From assembly GCA_021173225.1 (NCBI GenBank), contig JAJOLK010000004.1, forward strand, positions 1-64,000: a stretch of 64,000 nt of DNA, written 5' to 3'. Numbering within the stretch: position 1 is the first letter of the stretch; every line of letters starts with the position of its first letter. The translations under genes were made by a program, and so were the position numbers. This DNA comes from Phycisphaerales bacterium PN19_bin_20 (GTDB lineage Bacteria; Planctomycetota; Phycisphaerae; Phycisphaerales; UBA1924). Below, piece by piece: positions 52,249 through 60,808 of the stretch. The notes beneath the pieces are model-generated. The model did not search any database and was not told the DNA's origin. It was given only the letters and a program-made list of their open reading frames with translations.

Positions 52249-55200
52249 GGACAGATCGGCACGAAGAGGGCGCGGCGCTGGCGCGCTGGGCTTCGAGCCC
52301 TTGCTTGGCTGCGCGGTGTTGTCGCGCCGGTGCGCGGTGGCGCTTGGCTGCGCGGTGGTTCTGGCTGGGACAAGCGCAGCACTGGCGCAGGGCGGTGGCG
52401 CGGCGGTGCCGGGTGCGCCGGTGAAGTCGCCCTTGCTTGCCGCGGGCGAGGGCGAACGGGTTGAGCAGTACCTTGAGCGGCTGGGCTTGCAGGAACTGTT
52501 GGCCGAGCATTTGCGGGCGCGGCTGTCAGACAAAGCGCTCACGGACGTGCGTGAGCGTGGGCGGGTGGCCGAGCGGCTGGCGAAGCTGTACGCGCAGATG
52601 CTCGCGGGCACCAGTGACGGCGCGCGGCGAGCGGAGCTGATTGCGCAGGGCAGCGAGCTGCTGCGGACGGGGCTGGGCGGACGGGGCTATGGGCTGCGGC
52701 TGACGCTGCTGCGCGAGCGATACCGGCCGTCAGAGGACCAGGCGGAGCGGTGGCGGCTGGGCCTGGCGGGCGAGCCTGAGCGCGGCGCGGCGGTCGAGGA
52801 GCTGAGGGGCGTGCGGTCGCAGCTGATGGCGGTGATCACGGAGGTAGCGCGGCGTGAGCGCGAGGTGACTGCGGCTTTGGACAACGCGGCCGCGAGCGAC
52901 CCGGTGGCGCTGGACAACGAGCGGCGTGACTTGCAGGGGTACCGGATTCAGGCGGACTATTACGCGGGGTGGTGCGCGTATTACATGGCGCTGATGCACC
53001 CGAGCAACGAAGGGGCGGGCGAGGCGGTATTAATCTTCGCGCGGGTGCTGCGCGTGCCGAGCGAGAAGACCGAGCCCGAGGGGTACCGGACCGAGTCGTT
53101 CAGTGATGAGGGGCTGGCGCGCGCGGCGGTGGGTATGGCACTGAGCCTTGGGCTCGCGCGCAAGACGACGCCAGCGAGCGCGTGGCTGGACGCGCTGGAG
53201 CGCGAGCCCGCGACGCCCGCGGGCGTGCGTGATGGGCTGCTGTCTTGGCGTGTGTCTGTGCTGGCGGGTGGCGGGCGGTGGAGTGACATTGACCGCGCGG
53301 TGCGTGTGAGCCGTGAGGGCAAGCAGGGCCAGCCGCTGACGGTCAGCGGCGCCCGGCTGCTGATCCAGCTTGGGCTCGCGGCGCAGGTGGGTAAGGACCC
53401 GTTGGTGTTGGCCCTGACCGGCGGGCTGATGCGCGTGGCGATTGAGGACTTGGTAGCGCGACGTGAGCTGGCGCACGTGCTTGAGCTGGTGCGCAAGGTT
53501 GGCCCGCAGGTGCTTGGCGAAGGCGGTTTTACCAAGGGGTTTGTTGGTGTTTATGTGATGGGTCAGCAGGCCCTTGAGCGTGCGCAGAAGGCGCACGAGG
53601 AGGGCGGCGCGAAGACCGATGAGCCGGCGACGCAGGCGGAGGTCGTCAACGCGTTTGCGGACGCGGCGCGGCTGCTGAACGATGCGAGCGAGCAGGAGGA
53701 CGCGGGTTACTTTGCGGGCGACGTGCCGCAGGCGCTGCGGTTTAGCGGGCGAGCGTTGTTCATGGCGGGTCGGCTTCGCGAGGCGGCGGAGCGTTATGCG
53801 TTGGCGTCCCAGGCCGCGAAGAAGGCCAACGACGCGCCCGAGGCCGAGAGCGCGCTGTGGCTGGCGGTGGGCGCTCTGGACGTGGCGTCACGGCGTGAGA
53901 GCAACGTGACGGAGCTGGCGGCGATCGAGGAGCGGTTGGCGAGCCTGAGTGAGATGTACTTGCTGGACCATCCTGCGGGCGAGCGAGCGGCAACGTTGGC
54001 GTTGCGGCAGCTTGCGCGCAACGACAAGCTGGACGAGCGTGCGGTGCGGGCGCTGCAGTCGGTCACGCGCGGGTCGGCGCTCTTTGAGCAGAGCCGTCGG
54101 CAGCTCGCGAGGCTGCTGTACCGGCAGTATCGTGCGGCGGGGGCGAGCGACAAGGCGTTTGCGGCGAGCCGTTTCTTGCGTGCGGCGGACGAGGCGCTGG
54201 GGATTGACCAGCGGGCGGCGGCGACGGCGGGGCCCGAGCAGAGCGCGGCGCTTGAACGCGCGGTGACGGTGGCGCGGCAGATGCTTGATGCGCTTCTGGG
54301 CATGCCGGGGCCAGACGCGGACCGCGCGGAGGCGGTGCTGAACGCGGTGGAGCAGATGGTGGCGCAAGTGGATGCGCAGAAGGGGGCGGGCGGTTCGCGG
54401 CTAGACATGGTGCAGATCGGCGATGAGCTGCGTTTGCGGCGTGTGCAGGTGCTGCTGGCGCGGGGGCGGGTTGCGGACGCGGCGCTGCTGGTTGAGCGGT
54501 GGCGCACAGAGCTTGAGGGGCGCGCCGGGGCTGGTGGCGTGACTGCTGGCATGACTGGTGGCGGGGGTAATAGCGCGAGTAGTGGGCGGACTTACGTGGC
54601 GGCTCGTACGGCGATCTTCCGCGAGGTGGAGCGTCGCTGGCGTGAAGCGCCGCAGGGGCCAGAGCGCGTCGTGCAGGCGCGGGCGGTGATGGTGCAGGGC
54701 TTGGCGCTGCTGGCGCAGACCGCGCCGAGCGATCAGTCGTACGCCCAAGGCGCGACAGCGTCGCTCGCGGCGCGGACGGCGGCGGCGTGCGCCGAGCTCT
54801 GGCGCGGCGAAGGAGATGCGCCGGCGCGAGATGCGGCGTTGCGGCTTGACGGGCTGATCTTAAAGGGCAGGTCGGGCGTGGCGGAGAGCCTGCGGCGTGT
54901 CGCCGAACTATCGGAGGGCGCTGGCGACAACGCGCAGGCGCTGTTGGCGTGGCGTGAGCTGGCGACGGGCCTGGCGTCTGGACTTTCGAACGGGCGGGCT
55001 GAGGGCGACGCGGAGCACGCCGGTGGCGGCCTCAGTGGGGGCCCAGGTGAAGCGTGGTTTGAGGCGCAGTATCACGTGATTCGCCTGCTGGCGATGGTTG
55101 ATCGCGCGGGGGCGGCGGTGGCGGCTTCGCAGCACGTGGTGATGAACCCGCGCGGGGTTGAGCCGTGGCATTCAAAGATTGTGCAGCTTGCGCGCGAGCT

Positions 55201-55249
55201 GGGCCCGCCGAGCGGCGGCGGGGGCACGAAGGATGGGCCGGTTCGATAG
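52232..55249 (+). CDS. Large exported helical-repeat protein of the Exb locus
   Basis: 1,005 residues, not recognised. A signal segment (AVALGCAVVLAGTSAALAQ at about 35-53) predicts secretion across the inner membrane. Almost the whole mature chain is helical. Recurrent patterns fit tetratricopeptide-like repeats, for example YYAGWCAYYMALMHPSNEGA, ALRFSGRALFMAGRLREAAE and YALASQAAKKANDAPEAESA. One Gly/Ser patch is near 770. The start ATG at 52232 overlaps the end of the second ExbD gene. It is the natural candidate for a periplasmic scaffold energised by the channel. Confidence 0.72.
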   Translation: MRQSGKDRSARRGRGAGALGFEPLLGCAVLSRRCAVALGCAVVLAGTSAALAQGGGAAVPGAPVKSPLLAAGEGERVEQYLERLGLQELLAEHLRARLSDKALTDVRERGRVAERLAKLYAQMLAGTSDGARRAELIAQGSELLRTGLGGRGYGLRLTLLRERYRPSEDQAERWRLGLAGEPERGAAVEELRGVRSQLMAVITEVARREREVTAALDNAAASDPVALDNERRDLQGYRIQADYYAGWCAYYMALMHPSNEGAGEAVLIFARVLRVPSEKTEPEGYRTESFSDEGLARAAVGMALSLGLARKTTPASAWLDALEREPATPAGVRDGLLSWRVSVLAGGGRWSDIDRAVRVSREGKQGQPLTVSGARLLIQLGLAAQVGKDPLVLALTGGLMRVAIEDLVARRELAHVLELVRKVGPQVLGEGGFTKGFVGVYVMGQQALERAQKAHEEGGAKTDEPATQAEVVNAFADAARLLNDASEQEDAGYFAGDVPQALRFSGRALFMAGRLREAAERYALASQAAKKANDAPEAESALWLAVGALDVASRRESNVTELAAIEERLASLSEMYLLDHPAGERAATLALRQLARNDKLDERAVRALQSVTRGSALFEQSRRQLARLLYRQYRAAGASDKAFAASRFLRAADEALGIDQRAAATAGPEQSAALERAVTVARQMLDALLGMPGPDADRAEAVLNAVEQMVAQVDAQKGAGGSRLDMVQIGDELRLRRVQVLLARGRVADAALLVERWRTELEGRAGAGGVTAGMTGGGGNSASSGRTYVAARTAIFREVERRWREAPQGPERVVQARAVMVQGLALLAQTAPSDQSYAQGATASLAARTAAACAELWRGEGDAPARDAALRLDGLILKGRSGVAESLRRVAELSEGAGDNAQALLAWRELATGLASGLSNGRAEGDAEHAGGGLSGGPGEAWFEAQYHVIRLLAMVDRAGAAVAASQHVVMNPRGVEPWHSKIVQLARELGPPSGGGGTKDGPVR

Positions 55250-55325
55250 TGTGTAGCGGCGTTCAACGTGATGTCGGCCGGTGCCTGAGTGTGCCTGCCC
55301 GTTGGTGTGATCGTTTGAGGAATCC

Positions 55326-58300
55326 ATGAAGCCGGCCCGCGCTCGCGCGCTCATTATGAGGTTCTTTGGGCCCGAGGCTGGGACGCTTTTCGACGCGGAT
55401 TGGCCCGAGACGATGCTGCAGCTTAGCCCCGGCGCGACGCGTGAGCAGGTGCTGGCGGCGGTGGTGAGCAAACTTGCGCGGATCGACGCGCACCCCGATG
55501 GGCAGGGCCCCGACGGGCAGGACTTGGCGGCGGCGGTGCGGTCCGTGGCGGCGCAGATGATCGATGGGCCGGGGGCGGGCTGGAGCGCGGGGCTCTTGGC
55601 GTTGGTGGGCGAGGTGCCGATGCCGACGGCGAGCAGTGTGGTGGTGGTGCCCACGGCGCCGCCGGGCGTTGAGCCGGTGGTGATGTGGCCTGAGGCGGTG
55701 GCACCCGAGGAGTTGCTGGCGCAGGCGCGCGCGATTGTGGCGACGACGGCGAACCTTTCGGTGGCGATTGCGCGGGTGCGGATGCTGGCGCTGGCCGAGG
55801 GGCTGGACGAGGCGACGGCGATCCGCGTGGTTCGACACGTGGCGGGCGCTGATGGGCTGGAAGATGACGCGTCGGCGCTGGGCGCAGTCGAGGCAATGGG
55901 CGCAGGCGGCGCAATGGGCGCAGGCGGCGCGATGGGCGCAGGCGGCGCAGCAATTGGTGGCGGCGCAGCAATAGGCGGTGGTATGACCACAGTTGCCGGC
56001 TCGCCGTTTGGCGAAACTCGCGCGGCGGATGTTCAGCGCGGCGTGCCCGCACGCGATGTCCAGCGCGGCGGCGCGGCAAGTGGTAAACGGCGCGCGGCGA
56101 GCAGCGCGGCGTGGGTGTGGTGGGTTGGTGGGGCGGGAATCTCGCTGGCGTCGGTGGTGGTGTCGGCGGTCTTTATCATGAAGTCGGGCCGCCCGGCGCG
56201 GCCGGTGGTGGTGCAGGGCGGTGCGGGCGCGGCGATAGGTGGAAGCGCAGCGGGAGCGGTGGGCGGCAGCACATCGTCGGAGGCGCGGAGCGGTAGCGCC
56301 GGCGGAACTGGTTCAAGCGGATCTGGCCCTGACGGAACTGGCACTAGCGGAACTGGCACTAGCGGAACTGGCACTGGCGCAACTGGCAACGGCAGTGCGG
56401 TGCCGAAGGCTGTGAGCGCGCGGGTTGAGCTGCCGAACGCGGCACTGCTGCTGAAGGAGATGCGCGACGCGGGCGTGTTGATCAACGCTGCGGGGGCGGG
56501 CGAGGCCGAGGTGCTGGCTGCGATCGATCGGCTCGCCGCATCGGTGGTGGCGTTTGTGACCTGGTGGCCGCGGCTTGATGAGGCGACGCGCCGCGCGGTG
56601 GCTGAGCTGGTAGTGGAGGCCGGGTACAAATGCGCGAGCGACGCGCAAGGTGAGCGGTTTGTTGCGATGCTGACGCCGACGGCGCTGCAGGCGGCTGGTG
56701 CGGGTGGTTCGGCGGGCGTGCTTGGCGCTGATCTGATCTGGCCCGAGGCCGGGCGACTTGGGCTGCTGGCTCGGCTGCTGCGTGAGCGTGAGTTGCCCGG
56801 TGGCGTGCTGCGGCGCGTGGAGGGCGCGGTGCGTGCGGCAGCGGGTGGCGCGCGGCCTGGTGCGGCGTTTGATGCGGGTGCCGAGGCGGCGCTACGGCTG
56901 ATGCCGCTGAAGATTGTTTCGGGCGAGGCACCGCTGGGCCCCGGCGAGCGTGCGACTGTTGCGCGGGCGGCAACGCTGGCGGCGGATCGCTGGCTGGTCG
57001 CGGCGGGTGGCGCGACCGGGGGCCAGAGCGTTGAGCGCGCGCAGCGCGCCCAGTTGCTGCTGGCGCTAGACGCGGTGGAGACGGTGCTAATCAGCGGGCC
57101 GGAGCTCAATGACCATCCCGGCGCGTTCAACTTTGTGCAGGGCGTGCTGGCGAAGCTGCGGTACCGCGAGGCTGATGCGTCGCGCGGGCGCGTGCTGGCG
57201 TGGCTGGCGGACGAGCGTGTGAGCATCGGCGACGCGAGCGCGGTGATGCAGATGCTGGCGGCGCTGGGGTCGTCTACCGGGGTGGACGCGACGATGACCT
57301 TCACGCTGGGGGCGACGCCATTGGACCGCGACAACGCGCGGTCAACGCTGGCCTCGGCGTGGGCGATCGCTGCGCCGGCGAGTGGTGGGGGCCTCGCGGC
57401 GGACTGGCTGACGGCGGCGCGCGTGGCGCTGAACCAGGCGACCACGGCGGCGATCGATACAGAGCACTTCGCGAGCGCCGCGACGCTGGCCCGGGTGGCA
57501 CGGGCGGCGGCGCACCGTCAGCGAGGCGAGCCGGTGCCAACGGAACTGCTGGATACAGAGGCGGCGAGCGGGCGGTTTGCAGGTGCGCAGGCGGCGTCTA
57601 TCGACCCCAAGGCGCTGCACAGGGCCAGCGAGGATGATGGGCAGTGGACGCTGCGTTTCCTGGTTGAGAGCAAGACGGTCGCGGCGCGGGTGGCGCGGCT
57701 GGACGAGTTGGGCGGGGTTCATGAGATTGGCCCGGTGGATGCCGGGGCGTTGGCAGAGGCGGCGCTGGGCGCGGCACTAGAGGTGCGCTTGGCGGCGCAG
57801 TCTGCAGCGCTGCGTTATGCGCACCGCCCGTCGATGATCAACGCGGTTCTAGACGTGCTGCCGCGCGCGCCGCGGGGTGCGAGGAACATCGGGTTCCTGT
57901 CGCAGATGGCGGGGGTCGGGCTGCTCTCGCACACGAGCCCCGGGTACATGCTGCACTACCGGCGCGGGCTGGTTGAGCGGTTGCTGTTTGAGACGGCCAG
58001 TGCGAGCCCCGCGCTGTCGATTGATGATTCAGCGCTGCTGATTGCCGAGGCGTACAGCATGACGGCGGGGCGACCGCTGCCCGGGATGCAGAGCCCGCGC
58101 GCGGGGCTGCTGGCGGCGCAGAGCGCCGAGCTGCTCACGCGGACGCTGCGCGAGGAGGTCACCGGCTTGCTGCCCGGCGCAGCGCTGGTGATCAGCCCAG
58201 TGGAGATTGACCAGCGGCAACGCGGGCGCGTGCTGGTAAGCGCGGGGTTGGTGCAGCGGTTTGTGGCGCACCAGGCGGCGGCGGCCGAGCTGCTGGCGGT

Positions 58301-58463
58301 GCTGGCGGCACGCGAGCGGCCCACGCGCGTGGAAGAGGTGCTGTCGGTGATCGCGACGATGAACCAGGCGCGCGGGCGGGCCAAAAGCGCGGGCGAGCAG
58401 GTGCGTGTGACGCAGGAAGCGATCGTGCGGCTGTGGGCCGTGCGACTTGGAGAGCAACTATGA
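55326..58463 (+). CDS. Very large membrane protein with N-terminal J-domain-like segment
   Basis: 1,045 residues, not recognised. The first 60 residues (ALIMRFFGPEAGTLFDADW and LQLSPGATREQVLAAVVSKL) resemble a divergent J-domain or tandem-helix module; the HPD motif is absent. A low-complexity stretch with GGAMGA repeats (about 190-220) precedes one membrane helix at about 265-285 (VWWVGGAGISLASVVVSAVF). A second set of pentapeptide repeats of the GTGTS type (about 327-356) leads to a large helical periplasmic domain (about 360-1045). Preceded by a 76-base gap after the previous gene. Its stop overlaps the ATG of the next gene. Confidence 0.7.
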   Translation: MKPARARALIMRFFGPEAGTLFDADWPETMLQLSPGATREQVLAAVVSKLARIDAHPDGQGPDGQDLAAAVRSVAAQMIDGPGAGWSAGLLALVGEVPMPTASSVVVVPTAPPGVEPVVMWPEAVAPEELLAQARAIVATTANLSVAIARVRMLALAEGLDEATAIRVVRHVAGADGLEDDASALGAVEAMGAGGAMGAGGAMGAGGAAIGGGAAIGGGMTTVAGSPFGETRAADVQRGVPARDVQRGGAASGKRRAASSAAWVWWVGGAGISLASVVVSAVFIMKSGRPARPVVVQGGAGAAIGGSAAGAVGGSTSSEARSGSAGGTGSSGSGPDGTGTSGTGTSGTGTGATGNGSAVPKAVSARVELPNAALLLKEMRDAGVLINAAGAGEAEVLAAIDRLAASVVAFVTWWPRLDEATRRAVAELVVEAGYKCASDAQGERFVAMLTPTALQAAGAGGSAGVLGADLIWPEAGRLGLLARLLRERELPGGVLRRVEGAVRAAAGGARPGAAFDAGAEAALRLMPLKIVSGEAPLGPGERATVARAATLAADRWLVAAGGATGGQSVERAQRAQLLLALDAVETVLISGPELNDHPGAFNFVQGVLAKLRYREADASRGRVLAWLADERVSIGDASAVMQMLAALGSSTGVDATMTFTLGATPLDRDNARSTLASAWAIAAPASGGGLAADWLTAARVALNQATTAAIDTEHFASAATLARVARAAAHRQRGEPVPTELLDTEAASGRFAGAQAASIDPKALHRASEDDGQWTLRFLVESKTVAARVARLDELGGVHEIGPVDAGALAEAALGAALEVRLAAQSAALRYAHRPSMINAVLDVLPRAPRGARNIGFLSQMAGVGLLSHTSPGYMLHYRRGLVERLLFETASASPALSIDDSALLIAEAYSMTAGRPLPGMQSPRAGLLAAQSAELLTRTLREEVTGLLPGAALVISPVEIDQRQRGRVLVSAGLVQRFVAHQAAAAELLAVLAARERPTRVEEVLSVIATMNQARGRAKSAGEQVRVTQEAIVRLWAVRLGEQL
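55894..55965 (+). repeat. 18-bp tandem repeat (GGAMGA-type)
   Basis: Near-identical 18-bp units at 55894, 55912 and 55930 and a diverged unit at 55948 encode the Ala/Met/Gly-rich linker before the membrane helix. Confidence 0.93.
56304..56393 (+). repeat. 15-bp tandem repeat (GTGTS-type)
   Basis: Six units of the form GGAACTGGCACTAGC and variants run from 56304 to 56393 and encode the Gly/Thr/Ser linker after the membrane helix. Confidence 0.95.
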
Positions 58464-59662
58464 GCGTGGGCGCGCAAAGACGCGGTGGACTTGGTGGGCG
58501 TGGTGGATTCGATGGGCGTGGTGGACTTGATAGGCGTGGTGGACTTGGTGCGCGCTCGCTCGCAGCAGCGCTGGGCCTTGCTCGCGTGCTCGCTGTGAGA
58601 GTGGTGGTGCTTGTCGCTGGGCTCAACGCGGGGCTTGCGACGGCGAGTGGGCGAGAGCCGGCCGCGGCGGTGCCGATCGTGCAGGTGCCGGTTGTGCTCG
58701 CGCCGGGGCAGGTGCCGGGGCAGGGTTCGACGGCTCGCGCTTCGCAGATCGGCGGCGTGGTGGCGCCGTCGCTGTCAGAGATCCCGCTTCCGGGGCTGGC
58801 GGCGCGGCTAAGCGCGTTGGTGCCGGCGCAGCCGCTGGACTATTTCTTGCTGGCTGAGGAGCTTGGGCAGGAGCCGCAGGCGCGGGATGCGCGGGCTTTG
58901 GCGCGGCACCTGTACGCCGTGGGCTTTGAGCTGGCGCGCAAGGGCGGCGATACGCGGCTCGCGAGCAGCTGCGCGCTGGGGCTCACAGAGCTGACGGCGC
59001 GGAGCGATCAGCGGCGCTGGCTGCGGGCGATCGCGGCGATCATGTCGCCGGCGGCACAGGGCGGGACGCTCGATGGGCTCGCACCGGCGGCTGGCAGCGG
59101 TGGGGGTAACGCGTCGGGCGTGAAGGGGCAGGGCGGCGTTAACGCGGCGCAGGTGCTCACAATCGACAACGCCGACGAGGGCGAGCAGCAGCGCGTCGCG
59201 CTGGAGCTGTGCACGGCGCTGGGTTTGGCGCGGGCCGGCGAAGGGCGGCGAGCCGCGGTGTTTTTGGGCAAGCCGGGCGTGCGCGAGCTGCTGCGGCAGT
59301 ATGAGGGCGTGCTGACCGAGGGCGGCATGGCGGACGCGGAGGCGACTGTGCAGGGTTGGATTGACCGCTGGCCCAAGTGCCGCACGTGCGACAATCGGCG
59401 TGTGCTGCGTAGGGGTGATAGCAGCCGTTTGTGCAGCGAGTGCAACGGGGTGCCTGGCCCGCGACTCTCGGCGGAGGCGCTGATCGTTCAGTACCGCGCG
59501 GAAAGTTTGTTCTTGCGGGGCGTGCACCGGTCGTGGGCGGCGCAAACGCTGGCAGATCGTGGCGAGCCGCTGCGCGACCCGGAGCCGTCGCTGCTATGTG
59601 AGCGGCTGGGCGTGGACGGCAGCCTGACGGTGTGGCGTAACGGGGCGTGGTCGAAGCCCTGA
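58460..59662 (+). CDS. Exported protein with zinc-ribbon-like cysteines, last gene of the Exb locus
   Basis: 400 residues from the ATG at 58460, which overlaps the upstream stop (ATGA). An Arg/Gly-rich repeat leader (GGLGGRGG-type) is followed by a hydrophobic signal-like helix (VLAVRVVVLVAGLNAGLATA at about 45-65). The mature part has a helical domain (about 120-300) and, near 310-335, CRTCDNRRVLRRGDSSRLCS with a fourth cysteine two residues on, i.e. a CxxC-x14-CxxC zinc ribbon or rubredoxin-like knuckle, unusual for an exported protein. Not recognised as a family. Confidence 0.7.
   Translation: MSVGAQRRGGLGGRGGFDGRGGLDRRGGLGARSLAAALGLARVLAVRVVVLVAGLNAGLATASGREPAAAVPIVQVPVVLAPGQVPGQGSTARASQIGGVVAPSLSEIPLPGLAARLSALVPAQPLDYFLLAEELGQEPQARDARALARHLYAVGFELARKGGDTRLASSCALGLTELTARSDQRRWLRAIAAIMSPAAQGGTLDGLAPAAGSGGGNASGVKGQGGVNAAQVLTIDNADEGEQQRVALELCTALGLARAGEGRRAAVFLGKPGVRELLRQYEGVLTEGGMADAEATVQGWIDRWPKCRTCDNRRVLRRGDSSRLCSECNGVPGPRLSAEALIVQYRAESLFLRGVHRSWAAQTLADRGEPLRDPEPSLLCERLGVDGSLTVWRNGAWSKP
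58484..58555 (+). repeat. 18-bp tandem repeat at the start of the last Exb-locus gene
   Basis: Four units of the form GGTGGACTTGGTGGGCGT at 58484, 58502, 58520 and 58538 encode the basic GRGG(F/L)D-type leader before the signal helix. Confidence 0.93.
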
Positions 59663-59672
59663 GGACGCGGGT

Positions 59673-59882
59673 TTGTGGCGCGTGGGTTGGTGTGGCGCGT
59701 GGGTTGGTGTGGCGGTTGTGGTGTTGTGGCGCGTGGGTTGGTGTGGCGCGTGTGGTGGTGTGGCGCGTGTGGTGGTGGGCGCATGTGGTGATGTGCCGCG
59801 TGTGGTGATGTGCCGCGTGGGTTGGTGTGGCGCGTGGGTTGGTGTGGCGCGTGGGTTGGTGTGGCGCGTGTGGTGGTGCGCG
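59673..59882 (+). repeat. G/T-rich minisatellite, period about 18 bp
   Basis: About a dozen imperfect copies of GTGTGGCGCGTGGGTTG, interrupted by variants with GTGTGGTGG and GATGTGCCGC, fill the space between the Exb locus and the tRNA-binding-protein gene. All reading frames are largely open here as a result, so overlapping long frames should not be read as genes. Confidence 0.93.
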
Positions 59883-59909
59883 GTCTATGCTGGCCGCCGG
59901 AGACTGATC

Positions 59910-60437
59910 ATGACAAACCCAAGCCCGACCAATCCTGCCAATCCTGCCAATCCAGTCGCGCCGACGCCTGCCGCGCCGGCGCATCCCGCAACGCCTGCCG
60001 CGACAACGCCTGCCGCGACGACGCCTGCCGCAACGCCTGCCGCAACGCCTGCCGCGACACCTGCGCCCGGTGCGCCCAAGCCCATCGTGAGCTTTGACGA
60101 GTTTGCGAAGCTGGATCTGCGGGTCGCGCGGATCATCACGGCCGAGGCGCATCCCAAGGCTGACCGGCTCTATAAGCTGCAGGTTGACGATGGGTCTGGC
60201 ACGCCGCGGCAGCTGTGCGCGGGGCTGCGTGAGTACTACCAGGCCGAGCAGTTGGTCGGGCGGCTGATCATCATCGTCGCGAACCTAGAGCCGAAGGTGA
60301 TCCGCGGCGAGCAGTCACGCGGGATGCTGCTGGCGGCGAGCAACGTGCCCAAGGATGCGGCCGACCCGAGCACGCCGCGGCGCGTGGTGCTGCTGCGGCC
60401 TGACGTCGACATCGAGCCTGGCTCGATCGTGTCGTAA
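59910..60437 (+). CDS. Trbp111/CsaA-type tRNA-binding-domain protein
   Basis: 175 residues. After a Pro/Ala/Thr-rich leader (about 1-55, ATPAATP repeats), the OB-fold domain reads FDEFAKLDLRVARIITAEAH, PKADRLYKLQVDDG, QLCAGLREYYQAEQLVGR and ANLEPKVIRGEQSRGMLLAA. This is the C-terminal tRNA-binding domain of methionyl-tRNA synthetase occurring alone, as in Trbp111, which binds tRNA structure non-specifically. Start: ATG at 59910 with GGAG about eight bases upstream. The minisatellite lies directly upstream, so the promoter must sit within or beyond it. Confidence 0.9.
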   Translation: MTNPSPTNPANPANPVAPTPAAPAHPATPAATTPAATTPAATPAATPAATPAPGAPKPIVSFDEFAKLDLRVARIITAEAHPKADRLYKLQVDDGSGTPRQLCAGLREYYQAEQLVGRLIIIVANLEPKVIRGEQSRGMLLAASNVPKDAADPSTPRRVVLLRPDVDIEPGSIVS

Positions 60438-60540
60438 GCTGGGCGTTACCGGAGTCAATGACGGCGTCTTGCGGTCGGCTTACTGTGTGAGTCGCGGCAA
60501 GCTCGGAGACTAAAGGCTGCTTGTAGTTCATCAAGGCTCG

Positions 60541-60674
60541 GGGCAGGATTGCATCCAGCCTCTTGCCTTGAGGACGGCGAGTGTCCAACCCGTCTTGCTT
60601 TGCGTTTGCTAAATGTCGGGCAGGACTTCATCCTGCCGTGTCTTTGCCTTGAAGGGGCTGGTTTCCAACCGGCC
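60541..60674 (+). repeat. REP-like palindrome cluster, second locus
   Basis: GGGCAGGATTGCATCCAGCC (60541-60560, imperfect), GGGCAGGACTTCATCCTGCC (60618-60637) and GGCTGGTTTCCAACCGGCC (60656-60674) match the elements at 38752-38867. The words CTTTGCCTT and TTGCCTTGAGG again precede them. Part of the 371-base gene-free gap 60438-60808; the stretch before 60541 shows nothing recognisable. Confidence 0.82.
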
Positions 60675-60730
60675 TTCGGCTACAGGCTCGACCATCATTA
60701 TCTATTACCTTATACTTATTACTTATTTCT

Positions 60731-60799
60731 CTTCACTCGTCACTCGTCACTCGTCACTCATCACTCTTCACTCTTCACTCATCGTTCATCGTTCATCGC
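60731..60799 (+). repeat. Degenerate CACTCRTC-type tandem repeat
   Basis: Seven or more units of the form CACTCGTC, CACTCATC, CACTCTT and GTTCATC in a row, ending 10 bases before the stop of the lipoprotein gene on the minus strand. Same family as 31382-31436 and 42695-42733. Confidence 0.8.
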
Positions 60800-60808
60800 C
60801 GCTCCGCC

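Noticed and set aside
59157..60152. 331-codon minus-strand frame across the minisatellite
   Set aside because: It consists of HTNPRATPTH-type repeats generated by the tandem array plus the complement of two good genes.
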